A DNA stretch of 64,000 nt, from NCBI GenBank assembly GCA_934438135.1, contig CAKSBP010000015.1, forward strand, positions 6,988-70,987. Direction: 5' to 3'. The position numbers and the translations under genes were made by a program. Shown in pieces: positions 17,281 to 26,533 of this stretch (position 1 is the first letter of the stretch; each line of letters opens with the position of its first letter). The DNA comes from an uncultured Clostridium sp. GTDB lineage: Bacteria > Bacillota > Clostridia > Lachnospirales > Lachnospiraceae. The notes beneath the pieces are model-generated. The model made no database searches. It was not told where the DNA came from and saw nothing but the letters and a program-made list of their open reading frames with translations.

Positions 17281-18669
17281 TTACATGACAACGTACTTGA
17301 GAATAAACAGAATCGCCAACACATACATCAGCAGACTGATTTTCTTCTCTTTTGCCTTACCAGCTAATAAGTTGATAATTACATAAGAGATAATACCTAA
17401 TGAAATACCTTCTGAAATACTGTACATGAAAGGCATTGCAATGATGCAGATGAATGCTGGGATGCCTTCCGTCATATCGCTAAAGTCGATATTTAATACG
17501 GAGCTGATCATGTAGAAACCAACGATGATTAATGCTGGTGCTGTTGCACAGGATGGTATTGCTAAGAAGATAGGGGACAGCAGGATGGAAACGGCAAATA
17601 AGATGCCAGTTGTTAATGCTGTTAAACCAGTACGTCCGCCTTCTGAAACACCAGTTGCACTTTCTACATAAGTTGTTGTTGTAGAAACACCTAAGATGGA
17701 TCCGAAAATGGTTGCCAGAGAGTCTGCTAAGAGTGCTCCTTTGATTCTAGGGAGTTTTCCACTTTCATCAAGCATATCTGCTTTGGAAGAAACACCGATT
17801 AAAGTTCCTAATGTATCGAACATGTCGACGAATAAGAATGCTAATACAGCCACGATGAAATCACCAGATAATACTTTGGAGAAATCAAGTTTGAATGCAA
17901 CGTCTTTAATGGTTCCTAAGTGAATTCCCTGGGAGAAATCTGGGAACATACTGTAAAAGCCGTTTGCAGCATCAACCTGATATAATCCGGTCAGCTGGAA
18001 GATGCATCCGATAATCCATGTTGCAAGGATACCGAACAGGATACCGCCTTTTATGTTACGAATTAAGAAAACGGATGTTAATAATACACCGATAAATGCA
18101 AGAATAACGCACATATCAGAAGTATGGAATGTTTCTTTTGTGAAATCATGGATAGTTACTAATGTATTTGCATCACTGCTTACAATTCCTGCATTTTGAA
18201 GTCCAATAAATGCAATGAAGAGACCGATGCCACAACTTACGGCATGTTTCAAAGTAGTAGGGATTGCATTGAAAATCGCCTCACGTACATTCGTCAATGA
18301 AAGCAGTACGAAGATAATACCTTCTACAAATACTGCGGTCAGTGCTACTTCCCAAGTGTAGCCTAGTCCGATAACAACGGTCCAGCAGAAGTAAGCATTC
18401 AGTCCCATACCTGGAGCAAGACCAAATGGATAGTTTGCAAGGAATGCCATTAATAAGCATCCGACAAAAGCGGCAATTGCAGTTGCGTAAAATACACCGT
18501 TCTGGCTCATTGGATTTCCTGTGTAGCCATCGACATTGTTAAAGGCAGTCATCGTAGTCGGATTGACGGCTAGGATATATGCCATTGTCATAAAAGTAGT
18601 AAAACCAGCAAGAATTTCTGTTTTTACAGTTGTCTTGTTGGCTTTTAGTTTAAAAAGTTTCTCTAACAT
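17281..18669 (-). CDS. NCS2 family purine permease (AzgA type)
   Basis: A 462-residue integral membrane protein of the nucleobase-cation symporter 2 family, AzgA subgroup, which takes up guanine, hypoxanthine or adenine. Family signs are TEILAGFTTFMTMAYILAVNP near the N-terminus, NYPFGLAPGMGLNAYF at about 80-96, and FLFVDMFDTLGTLIGV followed by a TTTTYVESATG stretch in the C-terminal half. It should have 12-14 membrane segments. An AGGGTATTT ribosome site precedes the ATG. I looked for a purine riboswitch upstream and saw none, so control must be otherwise. It is a single-gene unit. Confidence 0.93.
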   Translation of the reverse strand: MLEKLFKLKANKTTVKTEILAGFTTFMTMAYILAVNPTTMTAFNNVDGYTGNPMSQNGVFYATAIAAFVGCLLMAFLANYPFGLAPGMGLNAYFCWTVVIGLGYTWEVALTAVFVEGIIFVLLSLTNVREAIFNAIPTTLKHAVSCGIGLFIAFIGLQNAGIVSSDANTLVTIHDFTKETFHTSDMCVILAFIGVLLTSVFLIRNIKGGILFGILATWIIGCIFQLTGLYQVDAANGFYSMFPDFSQGIHLGTIKDVAFKLDFSKVLSGDFIVAVLAFLFVDMFDTLGTLIGVSSKADMLDESGKLPRIKGALLADSLATIFGSILGVSTTTTYVESATGVSEGGRTGLTALTTGILFAVSILLSPIFLAIPSCATAPALIIVGFYMISSVLNIDFSDMTEGIPAFICIIAMPFMYSISEGISLGIISYVIINLLAGKAKEKKISLLMYVLAILFILKYVVM

Positions 18670-18854
18670 AAATACCCTCCATAAGGAATTAAATTTTTTA
18701 TTTGCATTGTGAGTGTAGCATTATTTTACATGTTAGTCAAATTCATTATACGAAAGGTATTTATAAGCTATTTTAATAAATGGAATCTGGACAACATATT
18801 CTATCCATTTGTATAATATACTAGTTATAAATAATACAAAGAAGGAATATTAAA

Positions 18855-20681
18855 ATGTTGAAGAAAAAAATTATAATATTGCTTCTCAGCATGATAGCTT
18901 TTATTTGTGTGTTTGTATATGGTGCGTTTCAATATATAGACAACCCTTCTGAAACAAAGCAGCAGAAGGAAGAAAGTGAATTGAAAGATGCAGAGTATAG
19001 GAATGTATGGATTGTTCAAGGGGAAAACAAAGAGATGACTTTCTTTACAGATGGCATTCTTCGAACGGTTAAAACGACGGTTGCCCTTGGAGAAAGGCTG
19101 GAACACACATTTGGAGATATCACAGTTGAGAATGGAAAAATTGGAAAAGTAAGATTAAAACCAGCTGTAGTAATTGGAAAAGTTACTAATTTAAAAGAAA
19201 ATCAAATTAGTGTGAAACACGATGGAAAGACAGATACATATCCATTATCCGATGATTTTAAGGCATACCGTTATAATCGTGATATGGGTGCCATGCTGGA
19301 AAAAGAAGAACTGGTGGAGTACAGCAAAGTTTCTTTTGCTCAGGAAAATGGGAAAATCTGTGTGGCAATTGCAGCTGACGAATTGGATATTGAAAATATA
19401 CGGGTGCTGTTAAATACCACGAATTTTAAGGGAATACTGCACAGCAAAGTAACGGTAACCTGTAAAACTGCATTTACCATTTCCAATAAAACTTCCTCTA
19501 AAACTTATAAAGCAGGAAAGAAAGTAACGATTGAGCCTTCTAATAAAAGACTTTCGGCGGGAGAACTGGTAGTGGCAGCAAAAAATAACTCCAGCAAGAT
19601 TCAGGTAGTATCAATTACACGAAATAAACGGCATCCAAGTTACCGGGGAAAGATTGAAATAGGCAAAAAAGATGGAAAACTGATGGTAATAAATGAACTT
19701 CCATTCGAAGAATACTTATATGCAGTCATTCCAAGTGAAATGCCGACCAGCTATGATATTGAGGCATTAAAAGTTCAGGCAGTCTGTGCCAGAACCTATG
19801 CATATAACCAGTATCTGCAAAATAAGTTTACGGAGTATGGTGCAAACATTGACGACAGTGTTCAGTCTCAGGTTTACAATAATATTCCGGAGGATAAAAA
19901 CAGCATTCAGGCAGTGAAGAAGACAACAGGACAGATTCTGAAATATAAAAATGATGTTATCCAGACCTATTATTTCTCTACTTCATGGGGATGCACCGCT
20001 GATGCAGGGGATGTGTGGATAGATGGCAGTGCATCTGTCCTAAACGGTGGATTACAATATGTAAGTGAGAAAAAATCAAAAGTTTCCTTTGATTTTTCAA
20101 AGGAAGCACAATTTAAGGAATTTTTATCTGACAAAAAGAGCAAAACCTATGATAGTGCATTTCCATGGTATCGTTGGTCAGTAAAAATTTCTGCTGCAAA
20201 ACTAAAAAAATCTATTGATGCCAGCCTGCAGAAGCGTTATAAGGCGAATCATGCATTGATTCTTACCAAAAATGCAGCTGGATCGTTTGAAAGCAAACCA
20301 ATTAGTACTGTAGGAGAGGTAAAGAGCATTCGTATTGGAAACCGCTGTAAGAGTGGATTAATTAATGAATGCATTATTGAAGGAAGCAAAGCAACCATAA
20401 AAATATGCTCTGAATATAATATAAGATTACTTCTGGCACCGCTAAACAGTACTATTAAGAGAAATGACGGAAGCAAGGTCGAAGGTCTATCAATGCTTCC
20501 AAGTGCATTCTTTGTTGTATCTCAGAGTAAAGGAAACTTTTCTTTTCAGGGAGGCGGTTACGGCCATGGTGTCGGCATGAGCCAGAATGGTGCCAAAACG
20601 ATGGCAGATACCGGAAAGAGTTATACAGAGATTTTATCCCATTATTATAAGGGAACTAGTCTCTATAATCTTTACATTTAA
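18855..20681 (+). CDS. SpoIID/LytB-domain protein
   Basis: A 608-residue exported protein: basic N-terminus, one hydrophobic segment at about residues 4-26 that may serve as membrane anchor, then a beta-rich region (about 50-260), then a SpoIID/LytB domain from about 265 to the end. The family's catalytic glutamate is Glu295 in IPSEMP, and the conserved QGGGYGHGVGMSQNGA lies near 555-570. SpoIID is a lytic transglycosylase acting on denuded glycan during engulfment in spore formers; LytB is an amidase enhancer. The N-terminal region is longer than in SpoIID, and no sporulation genes are near, so a vegetative wall role is possible. It overlaps the convergent YihY-type gene by 26 bp. Confidence 0.85.
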   Translation: MLKKKIIILLLSMIAFICVFVYGAFQYIDNPSETKQQKEESELKDAEYRNVWIVQGENKEMTFFTDGILRTVKTTVALGERLEHTFGDITVENGKIGKVRLKPAVVIGKVTNLKENQISVKHDGKTDTYPLSDDFKAYRYNRDMGAMLEKEELVEYSKVSFAQENGKICVAIAADELDIENIRVLLNTTNFKGILHSKVTVTCKTAFTISNKTSSKTYKAGKKVTIEPSNKRLSAGELVVAAKNNSSKIQVVSITRNKRHPSYRGKIEIGKKDGKLMVINELPFEEYLYAVIPSEMPTSYDIEALKVQAVCARTYAYNQYLQNKFTEYGANIDDSVQSQVYNNIPEDKNSIQAVKKTTGQILKYKNDVIQTYYFSTSWGCTADAGDVWIDGSASVLNGGLQYVSEKKSKVSFDFSKEAQFKEFLSDKKSKTYDSAFPWYRWSVKISAAKLKKSIDASLQKRYKANHALILTKNAAGSFESKPISTVGEVKSIRIGNRCKSGLINECIIEGSKATIKICSEYNIRLLLAPLNSTIKRNDGSKVEGLSMLPSAFFVVSQSKGNFSFQGGGYGHGVGMSQNGAKTMADTGKSYTEILSHYYKGTSLYNLYI

Positions 20682-21498
20682 AGGTGTTAAGGTAATTATT
20701 TACTTCACCGCCAAAAAACAGAATATACATGCATGCATAGAGCCAGAGCATTAATAAGACAATTGCTGTCAGGCTGCCGTAAGTACTGGAGAAATTTTTC
20801 AGATGATCGATGTAAAACGAGTAAGCATACGAAAAAATCATCCAGCCGGCAGCAGTAATTAATGCACCTGGCATTTCTTTTAATATCTTGGATTTCCGGT
20901 TCGGTATGAATAGGTACATGCTTGTGAAAAATACAATCAGCACACATAGCACAACGATTGTTCGAATACTTATTATCAGCAGGGCAACATCCGTATATCC
21001 TGGAATCTGATTCTGGATCCATAAAAGCAGAGAGTTGCCAAATACCAGAAGGAACATGGTACAAATCAACATAATGGCGAATACAAGTGTGTAAAGTGCT
21101 GCAAGAAAACGAATTTTAAAATAATTACGAGTCTCTTTAATGCCGTAAACCGTATTGAGTCCACGCATAATTGCAAAAATTCCTTTAGAGGCAGACCACA
21201 AAGCAGTCAACACAGTAATGGAAATCAGTGTACCGGATGCATGATCGTAAATCTCCGTTACAATTAAAATCATAGAAGACTTTATTGCATTGGGAAAATA
21301 CAGATTTACCAGTTCCAGCAGATCTGCCTCAGAAAATGGCAGGTACTGAAGCAGTGTCAGCAGAAACATGGCAAAAGGGAACACAGAAATTATTGTGAAC
21401 AGCGTTGCCTGGGCTGAGAATGCTGAAACGAAATCATCCCGTAGTTTTCGGCTGAAGCTAAGTATAAAATCTATAAAAAATATTAGTTTATCAATCAT
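20656..21498 (-). CDS. YihY/BrkB-family membrane protein
   Basis: A 280-residue protein with about six membrane helices. FSAQATLFTIISVFPFAMFLLTLL near the N-terminus, ALWSASKGIFAIMRGLNTVYGI and the C-terminal TYGSLTAIVLLMLWLYACMYILFFGGEVN are hallmarks of the family formerly labelled ribonuclease BN. That nuclease name was a misassignment; the function of these proteins is not settled. The 3' end overlaps the convergent SpoIID-like gene. A long imperfect palindrome (21521-21576) lies just upstream of its start, and the ribosome site on the minus strand is AGGAG. Confidence 0.9.
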   Translation of the reverse strand: MIDKLIFFIDFILSFSRKLRDDFVSAFSAQATLFTIISVFPFAMFLLTLLQYLPFSEADLLELVNLYFPNAIKSSMILIVTEIYDHASGTLISITVLTALWSASKGIFAIMRGLNTVYGIKETRNYFKIRFLAALYTLVFAIMLICTMFLLVFGNSLLLWIQNQIPGYTDVALLIISIRTIVVLCVLIVFFTSMYLFIPNRKSKILKEMPGALITAAGWMIFSYAYSFYIDHLKNFSSTYGSLTAIVLLMLWLYACMYILFFGGEVNNYLNTFKCKDYRD

Positions 21499-21520
21499 AT
21501 CAAGACTCCTTTATTTAGTA

Positions 21521-21576
21521 CAGTTCTAACAGCTATGCTATTCTTAACCGGTCAGAATATACAGCTGTTAGAACTG
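21521..21576. repeat. 14-bp inverted repeat with nested inner stem
   Basis: CAGTTCTAACAGCT at 21521-21534 is the exact reverse complement of AGCTGTTAGAACTG at 21563-21576, with an inner ATTCT (21540-21544) / AGAAT (21554-21558) stem. It sits between the starts of the divergent YihY-type gene and the pheST leader. No T-run follows on either strand. It may be an operator or an RNA structure of the minus-strand transcript. Confidence 0.6.
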
Positions 21577-21628
21577 AGAACATAGGCTTTTATATTATTA
21601 TATGTGAAATAAAATTGCAATAGTCATC

Positions 21629-21657
21629 TTGACACAAACTCGTTTCCTTGTTAGTAT
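21629..21657 (+). promoter_or_regulatory. Promoter of the pheST T-box leader
   Basis: TTGACA at 21629-21634 and TAGTAT at 21652-21657, 17 bp apart, put the start near 21664, ahead of the T-box leader. Confidence 0.65.
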
Positions 21658-21684
21658 AGTTGTACATGGAAAAAAGCGTTGAAG

Positions 21685-21948
21685 GTGTATTAAAGCTATT
21701 ATTTCTTTAAGAGAGAGGATGTCACCGGCTGTAAGCATCCTTAAGTTCAGTTCTAGCCTGCATTCCCACCGGAGCTGCATTTCTGAAAACAGGATTTTTA
21801 AGAAGTCCTTTGTGATTAGGAGATGACGTATTGTGCACGTTACGCATATTAAACTAAGAGCTTACATAGGCGGGAGACCCGCTTCGTAAGAATCAGGGTG
21901 GTACCGCGGATTTATTTCGTCCCTTAATCAGATTAAGGGGCTTTTTTA
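21685..21948 (+). promoter_or_regulatory. T-box leader (tRNA-Phe responsive) of pheST
   Basis: The diagnostic T-box sequence AGGGTGGTACCGCG is at 21895-21908. It is followed by an intrinsic terminator (CCCTTAAT stem at 21921-21939 and a T-run at 21942-21947). Upstream is a stem I region starting with AGAGAG and containing CGGCTGTAAG. A phenylalanine codon TTC at 21781-21783, between GGAGCTGCAT and TGAAAAC on the 3' side of stem I, is the probable specifier; it fits the downstream genes. In this class uncharged tRNA stabilises the antiterminator and allows transcription. Confidence 0.93.
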
Positions 21949-22020
21949 TTGCCAAAAGCACGGCATAGTATCTAAGTGCAGGATAAAATAAGACCCCGTA
22001 ACAAAGAAAGGAGTTTCATA

Positions 22021-23040
22021 ATGAAAGAAAAGTTACAGAAAATCATTCATGACGCCATAGGAAAAGTTGATGTGGCTGAAAAACTGGAAGATTTAAATGA
22101 TGTAAAAGTTGCATTTCTTGGTAAAAAAGGAGAATTAACAAGCATCTTAAAATCAATGAAAGAAGTTGCACCGGAGGACAGACCAAAGGTTGGCCAGCTT
22201 GTCAACGAAGCAAGAGCAAAAATCGAGGGTTCTATTGAAGAAAAGAAAACAGCAATTGCCAGTGCATTAAGAGAAGCACAGATGAAAGCAGAGACTATCG
22301 ACGTTACTCTTCCAGCGAAGAAGCCAATGATGGGACATCGTCATCCAAATACCATTGCCTTAGAAGAATTAGAAAGAATCTTTATTGGTATGGGTTACGA
22401 AGTGGTAGAAGGCCCAGAGGTAGAATATGACTACTATAATTTTGAAGCATTAAACATTCCTGCCAACCATCCTGCAAAAGACGAACAAGATACATTCTAT
22501 ATTAATAATAAAATTGTGCTAAGAACACAGACTTCTTCTACACAGGTTCACGAAATGGAAAAAGGAAAACTTCCTATCCGTATGATTGCACCAGGAAGGG
22601 TATTCCGTTCTGATGAAGTGGATGCAACACATTCCCCATCTTTCCATCAGGTAGAAGGTCTAGTTATTGATAAAAATATTACATTTGCTGACTTAAAAGG
22701 TACTCTGGAAGAGTTCGCAAAAGAAGTATTCGGAGAAGATACAAAAGTTAAATTTAGGCCACATCACTTCCCATTTACAGAACCAAGTGCAGAAATGGAT
22801 GTTTCCTGCTTTAAATGTGGCGGTAAAGGATGTCGTTTCTGTAAAGGTGAAGGCTGGATTGAAATTTTAGGCTGTGGTATGGTTCATCCACATGTATTAG
22901 AAATGAGCGGAATCGATCCGGAAGAATACGTAGGATTTGCTTTTGGTGTAGGATTAGAGCGAATTGCATTATTAAAATATGAAATCGATGATATGCGTTT
23001 ACTTTATGAGAATGATACAAGATTCTTAAAACAGTTCTAA
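22021..23040 (+). CDS. pheS: Phenylalanyl-tRNA synthetase alpha subunit
   Basis: PheS carries the catalytic class II synthetase core that charges tRNA-Phe, in an alpha2beta2 enzyme with PheT. The 339-residue length is normal. The N-terminal coiled-coil arm is followed by motif 2 (APGRVFRSDEVDATHSPSFHQVEG) and motif 3 near the end (GFAFGVGLERIALLKY). The CFKCGGKGCRFCKGEGWIEILG segment is usual for bacterial PheS. The ATG at 22021 is chosen since it has AAGGAG upstream and the family N-terminus aligns here. It is regulated by the T-box leader and followed 59 bp later by pheT. Confidence 0.98.
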   Translation: MKEKLQKIIHDAIGKVDVAEKLEDLNDVKVAFLGKKGELTSILKSMKEVAPEDRPKVGQLVNEARAKIEGSIEEKKTAIASALREAQMKAETIDVTLPAKKPMMGHRHPNTIALEELERIFIGMGYEVVEGPEVEYDYYNFEALNIPANHPAKDEQDTFYINNKIVLRTQTSSTQVHEMEKGKLPIRMIAPGRVFRSDEVDATHSPSFHQVEGLVIDKNITFADLKGTLEEFAKEVFGEDTKVKFRPHHFPFTEPSAEMDVSCFKCGGKGCRFCKGEGWIEILGCGMVHPHVLEMSGIDPEEYVGFAFGVGLERIALLKYEIDDMRLLYENDTRFLKQF

Positions 23041-23099
23041 ACGTTTCAAGGCTTCAGGTTTCGTTACAAAGATAGTAAATGATATAGGAGGAATGAAGA

Positions 23100-25541
23100 A
23101 TGAATACACCATTATCATGGGTAAAAGCATATGTACCAGATTTAGACTGCACTTCACAGGAATACATGGATGCAATGACTTTATCTGGAACAAAGGTAGA
23201 AGGTTACGAAGAACTTTCTAAAAACTTAGATAAAATTGTAGTGGGTAAAATTTTAAAAATAGAAAAACATCCAGATGCAGATAAATTAATTATCTGTCAG
23301 GTTCAGATTAACGAAGAAGGAGAAACTGTCCAGATTGTAACGGGTGCTCCAAATGTAAGCGAAGGCGACAAAGTTCCTGTTGTATTAGACGGAGGACGTG
23401 TTGCAGGAAGTGCACACGACAACACTCCACATCCAGACGGAATCAAAATTAAAAAAGGCAAATTACGTGGGGTAGAATCTTTTGGAATGATGTGTTCTAT
23501 CGGAGAACTTGGTTCATCCACTGATTTTTATCCAGACGCAGCTCCAGATGGAATTTATATTTTAAGTGATAATAAAGAATACAAAGATGCCAAAATCGGC
23601 AGTTCTGTTCCTGAATTATTAGGATTAAATGATTCTGTATTTGAATATGAAGTAACATCCAACCGTGTGGATTGTTTCTCTGTATTAGGCATTGCAAGAG
23701 AAGCAGCAGCTACTTTCGATAAAAAATTTGTACCTCCAGTTGTAACAAAGACAGGAAATGCAGAAGATGTAAATTCTATGATTTCTGTAGAAGTAAAAGA
23801 TGCAGATTTATGTAAGAGATACGTTGCTAGAATCGTGAAGAATATTAAACTTGCTCCATCTCCAGAATGGATGCAGAGAAGACTTGCCGCATGCGGTATC
23901 CGTCCAATTAATAACCTGGTTGATATTACAAACTATGTTATGGAGGAATATGGACAGCCAATGCATGCTTACGATTTAGATAGTATTTCTGGTAATAAAA
24001 TCATTGTAAGAAGAGCAAATGAAGGAGAAACATTCCAGACATTAGATGGACAGGAAAGAAACCTAGATCCTTCTATTTTAATGATTTGTGATGCAGAAAA
24101 ACCAATCGGCATTGCTGGTATCATGGGTGGAGATAATTCCAAGATTACAGACAATGTAAAGACTATGTTATTCGAAGCAGCATGCTTCGATGGAACAAAC
24201 ATCCGCCTTTCCGGTAAAAAGCTTGGTATGCGTACCGATGCACAGGCAAAGTTTGAAAAAGGCCTGGATCCAAACACAGCAATGGAAGCAATCGATCGTG
24301 CCTGCCAGTTGATTGAAGAATTAGGTGCAGGTGAAGTTGTTGGCGGTTATGTAGATGAATATCCAGTTGTTAATAAACCTGTTAAAGTAGGTTATGATCC
24401 TGATAAAATCAATAAACTGTTAGGAACTGACGTAGACGAAGCTACGATGGTTTCTTACTTCAAAAAAATTGATTTTGAAGTAGATGAAGTAAATAGAGAA
24501 TTAACCATTCCAACCTGGAGACAGGATATCCATTGTCTTGCAGATGTTGCCGAAGAAGTTGCACGTTTCTACGGATATGACAATATCCCAACAACACTTC
24601 CAACAGGAGAAGCAACAAAAGGTAAACTTCCTCTTAAATTAAGAATTGAAAACATTGCAAGAAATGTAGCAGAACAGTTTGGCTTCTCTGAAGGCATGAG
24701 TTATTCCTTCGAAAGTCCAAAGGTATTTGATAAATTAAAATTAGACAAAGAAGACCGTTTAAGACAGGGAATTGTAATCACAAATCCATTAGGAGAAGAT
24801 TACAGTATTATGAGAACTTCTACTTTAAACGGAATGTTAAGTTCTTTATCTACGAATTATAATAGAAGAAATAAGGATGTTCGTTTATATGAAATCGGAA
24901 ATATTTATATTCCAAAAGCACTTCCATTAACAGAACTTCCAGATGAAAGAACACAGTTTACATTGGGAATGTATGGAACTGGTGACTTCTTTGACTTAAA
25001 GGGTATCGTAGAAGAATTTCTTGAAAAAGTCGGAATGAAAGGATTAGAAACCTATGATCCAAAGGCAGGTAAGACTTTCTTACACCCAGGAAGACAGGCA
25101 AACATCGTCTATGATGGAAGTGTTATTGGCTATTTAGGTGAGGTTCATCCAGACGTATTAGATACGTACAGTATTGGTGACAGAGCTTATATTGCAGTTA
25201 TCGATATGCCGGAAGTAGTATCCAGAGCGACTTTCGATATCAAATACACAGGTATTGCAAAATACCCTGCTGTAACAAGAGATATCAGTATGGTAATGGA
25301 TAAAGGAATTATGGTTGGCCAGGTTGAAGATGTAATTCGTAAATGCGGTGGTAAACTCTTAGAAGACTTAAAACTATTTGATATTTACGAAGGAAGCCAA
25401 ATTAAAGAAGGCTGTAAATCCGTAGCATATTCTATCAGCTTCCGTGCAAAAGACAGAACATTGGCAGATCAGGATGTAAATACCATCATGGATAAAATCA
25501 TTAAGAATCTTGAAAAGATGAATATCGAATTAAGAAAATAG
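23100..25541 (+). CDS. pheT: Phenylalanyl-tRNA synthetase beta subunit
   Basis: The 813-residue beta subunit completes the PheRS tetramer and carries the editing (B3/B4) and tRNA-anticodon-binding regions. Visible in order are the N-terminal tRNA-binding EMAP/OB fold (VVGKILKIEKHPDADKL), the B3/B4 editing domain, B5, the catalytic-like core and the C-terminal ferredoxin-fold anticodon-binding (FDX-ACB) domain (KYPAVTRDISMVMDKGIMVG). AGGAGG precedes the ATG. It is cotranscribed with pheS under T-box control. Confidence 0.98.
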   Translation: MNTPLSWVKAYVPDLDCTSQEYMDAMTLSGTKVEGYEELSKNLDKIVVGKILKIEKHPDADKLIICQVQINEEGETVQIVTGAPNVSEGDKVPVVLDGGRVAGSAHDNTPHPDGIKIKKGKLRGVESFGMMCSIGELGSSTDFYPDAAPDGIYILSDNKEYKDAKIGSSVPELLGLNDSVFEYEVTSNRVDCFSVLGIAREAAATFDKKFVPPVVTKTGNAEDVNSMISVEVKDADLCKRYVARIVKNIKLAPSPEWMQRRLAACGIRPINNLVDITNYVMEEYGQPMHAYDLDSISGNKIIVRRANEGETFQTLDGQERNLDPSILMICDAEKPIGIAGIMGGDNSKITDNVKTMLFEAACFDGTNIRLSGKKLGMRTDAQAKFEKGLDPNTAMEAIDRACQLIEELGAGEVVGGYVDEYPVVNKPVKVGYDPDKINKLLGTDVDEATMVSYFKKIDFEVDEVNRELTIPTWRQDIHCLADVAEEVARFYGYDNIPTTLPTGEATKGKLPLKLRIENIARNVAEQFGFSEGMSYSFESPKVFDKLKLDKEDRLRQGIVITNPLGEDYSIMRTSTLNGMLSSLSTNYNRRNKDVRLYEIGNIYIPKALPLTELPDERTQFTLGMYGTGDFFDLKGIVEEFLEKVGMKGLETYDPKAGKTFLHPGRQANIVYDGSVIGYLGEVHPDVLDTYSIGDRAYIAVIDMPEVVSRATFDIKYTGIAKYPAVTRDISMVMDKGIMVGQVEDVIRKCGGKLLEDLKLFDIYEGSQIKEGCKSVAYSISFRAKDRTLADQDVNTIMDKIIKNLEKMNIELRK

Positions 25542-25570
25542 AAAACAGTATCTGACAAAAGAGGGAACTG

Positions 25571-25605
25571 CCTGTATTCATACGAATACAGGTAATTCTT
25601 TCTTT
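25571..25605 (+). terminator. Intrinsic terminator of pheST
   Basis: CCTGTATTC at 25571-25579 pairs with GAATACAGG at 25584-25592, followed by TAATTCTTTCTTT. Confidence 0.75.
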
Positions 25606-25663
25606 ACTATAAAAAAAGAATCGTTTATAATAGACATAATTATAGTATTTAGGAGAATGCAGT

Positions 25664-26137
25664 TTGAAGCCATATCATGTAAAAAAAATTAAGAATTTAT
25701 CCTGGGTATTATTCTGCAGCTATCTGGTTGTTATGGCATATTTGTTGTTTTTCAGTGAATATCTGAACCGGAACGGCACTAGAGAGTACCGTTATAATCT
25801 CGTTTTTTTCCAGGAAGTGAACCGTTCTTTCTGGTGTTTGCGTCATGGACAGCCATCATATTTCCTTTTGAATTTTGTAATGAATATCGTGGCATTTGTA
25901 CCATTTGGTTTTTTTCTTCCATTATTAAGTAGAAACAGACATGGGAAGAATATTTTTTATGTGATGTTCTCCGCACTGGAATTTACGTTAGTTATTGAAA
26001 TCGTACAGCTCGTTCTAAGAGTTGGAACCTTTGATGTTGATGATATTATGTTGAATAGTATTGGCGGATTTATAGGATATCTGCTGTTTATTATAATGTA
26101 TTTGTTTTACAAATTATTGAGAAAGGTTATGAAGTAA
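25664..26137 (+). CDS. VanZ-family membrane protein
   Basis: A 157-residue protein with four predicted membrane helices and the VanZ-like signature: FVMNIVAFVPFGFFLPLL in the middle and FDVDDIMLNSIGGFIGYLLF near the end. VanZ of Tn1546 confers low-level teicoplanin resistance, but the wider family is common in ordinary gut Firmicutes and is not by itself a resistance marker. The start is TTG at 25664, following AGGAG. The stop overlaps the next ATG by one base (TAATG). Confidence 0.85.
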   Translation: MKPYHVKKIKNLSWVLFCSYLVVMAYLLFFSEYLNRNGTREYRYNLVFFQEVNRSFWCLRHGQPSYFLLNFVMNIVAFVPFGFFLPLLSRNRHGKNIFYVMFSALEFTLVIEIVQLVLRVGTFDVDDIMLNSIGGFIGYLLFIIMYLFYKLLRKVMK

Positions 26138-26472
26138 TGTTTAATCTGAAAAGAAAAAGAGACAGCTACCGTTTTTCAGATAAGGTACACCCGATTCAGG
26201 GAATTGCATCTGTTGGAATTGCGGTGCTTTTGTTGATTGGAATGATTTTCTTATTTCTGCTTTCCAGTAAGCATCCCGGCATCCTGATAATAGGACTGGC
26301 AGGAATTTTCATATTCTTTGGCTCTATCGCCGGAGAAGTACTGGCAATTATGGGGATCCGAAGAGAGGACATCCACTATCGATTCCCGATTATGGGAATT
26401 TTGATGAATGGATTTATAATCATAATCTGTGTTGCTTTATATGTGGCAGGACTTACAATAGGAGGAGTATAA
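26137..26472 (+). CDS. Small membrane protein with three helices
   Basis: I do not recognise this 111-residue protein as a named family. A basic N-terminus (FNLKRKRDSYRFSDKVHPIQG) precedes three predicted membrane helices at about 24-45, 48-72 and 86-108, with IRREDIHYRFP between the last two. The HPIQGIASVGIA-type beginning resembles small uncharacterised membrane proteins of Lachnospiraceae. It is translationally coupled to the VanZ-like gene and closed by a terminator. Confidence 0.7.
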   Translation: MFNLKRKRDSYRFSDKVHPIQGIASVGIAVLLLIGMIFLFLLSSKHPGILIIGLAGIFIFFGSIAGEVLAIMGIRREDIHYRFPIMGILMNGFIIIICVALYVAGLTIGGV

Positions 26473-26503
26473 AAGAGTGTGCTTTTTAATAGGACACTCT
26501 TTT
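26471..26503 (+). terminator. Intrinsic terminator overlapping the stop of the small membrane protein
   Basis: AAAAGAGTGT at 26471-26480 pairs with ACACTCTTTT at 26494-26503. The T-run is part of the stem. It separates the VanZ pair from the two-component system. Confidence 0.7.
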
Positions 26504-26533
26504 ATCACTTAAGGGAATAGGGAGGATACTAAA

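Noticed and set aside
17007..17324. Cys-rich frames on both strands
   Set aside because: They cross two terminators and lie partly over neighbouring gene ends; no ribosome site or family.
18670..18840. Purine riboswitch before the AzgA-type permease
   Set aside because: No TATA...GTTTCTACC...GACTATGA-type core is present on the minus strand.
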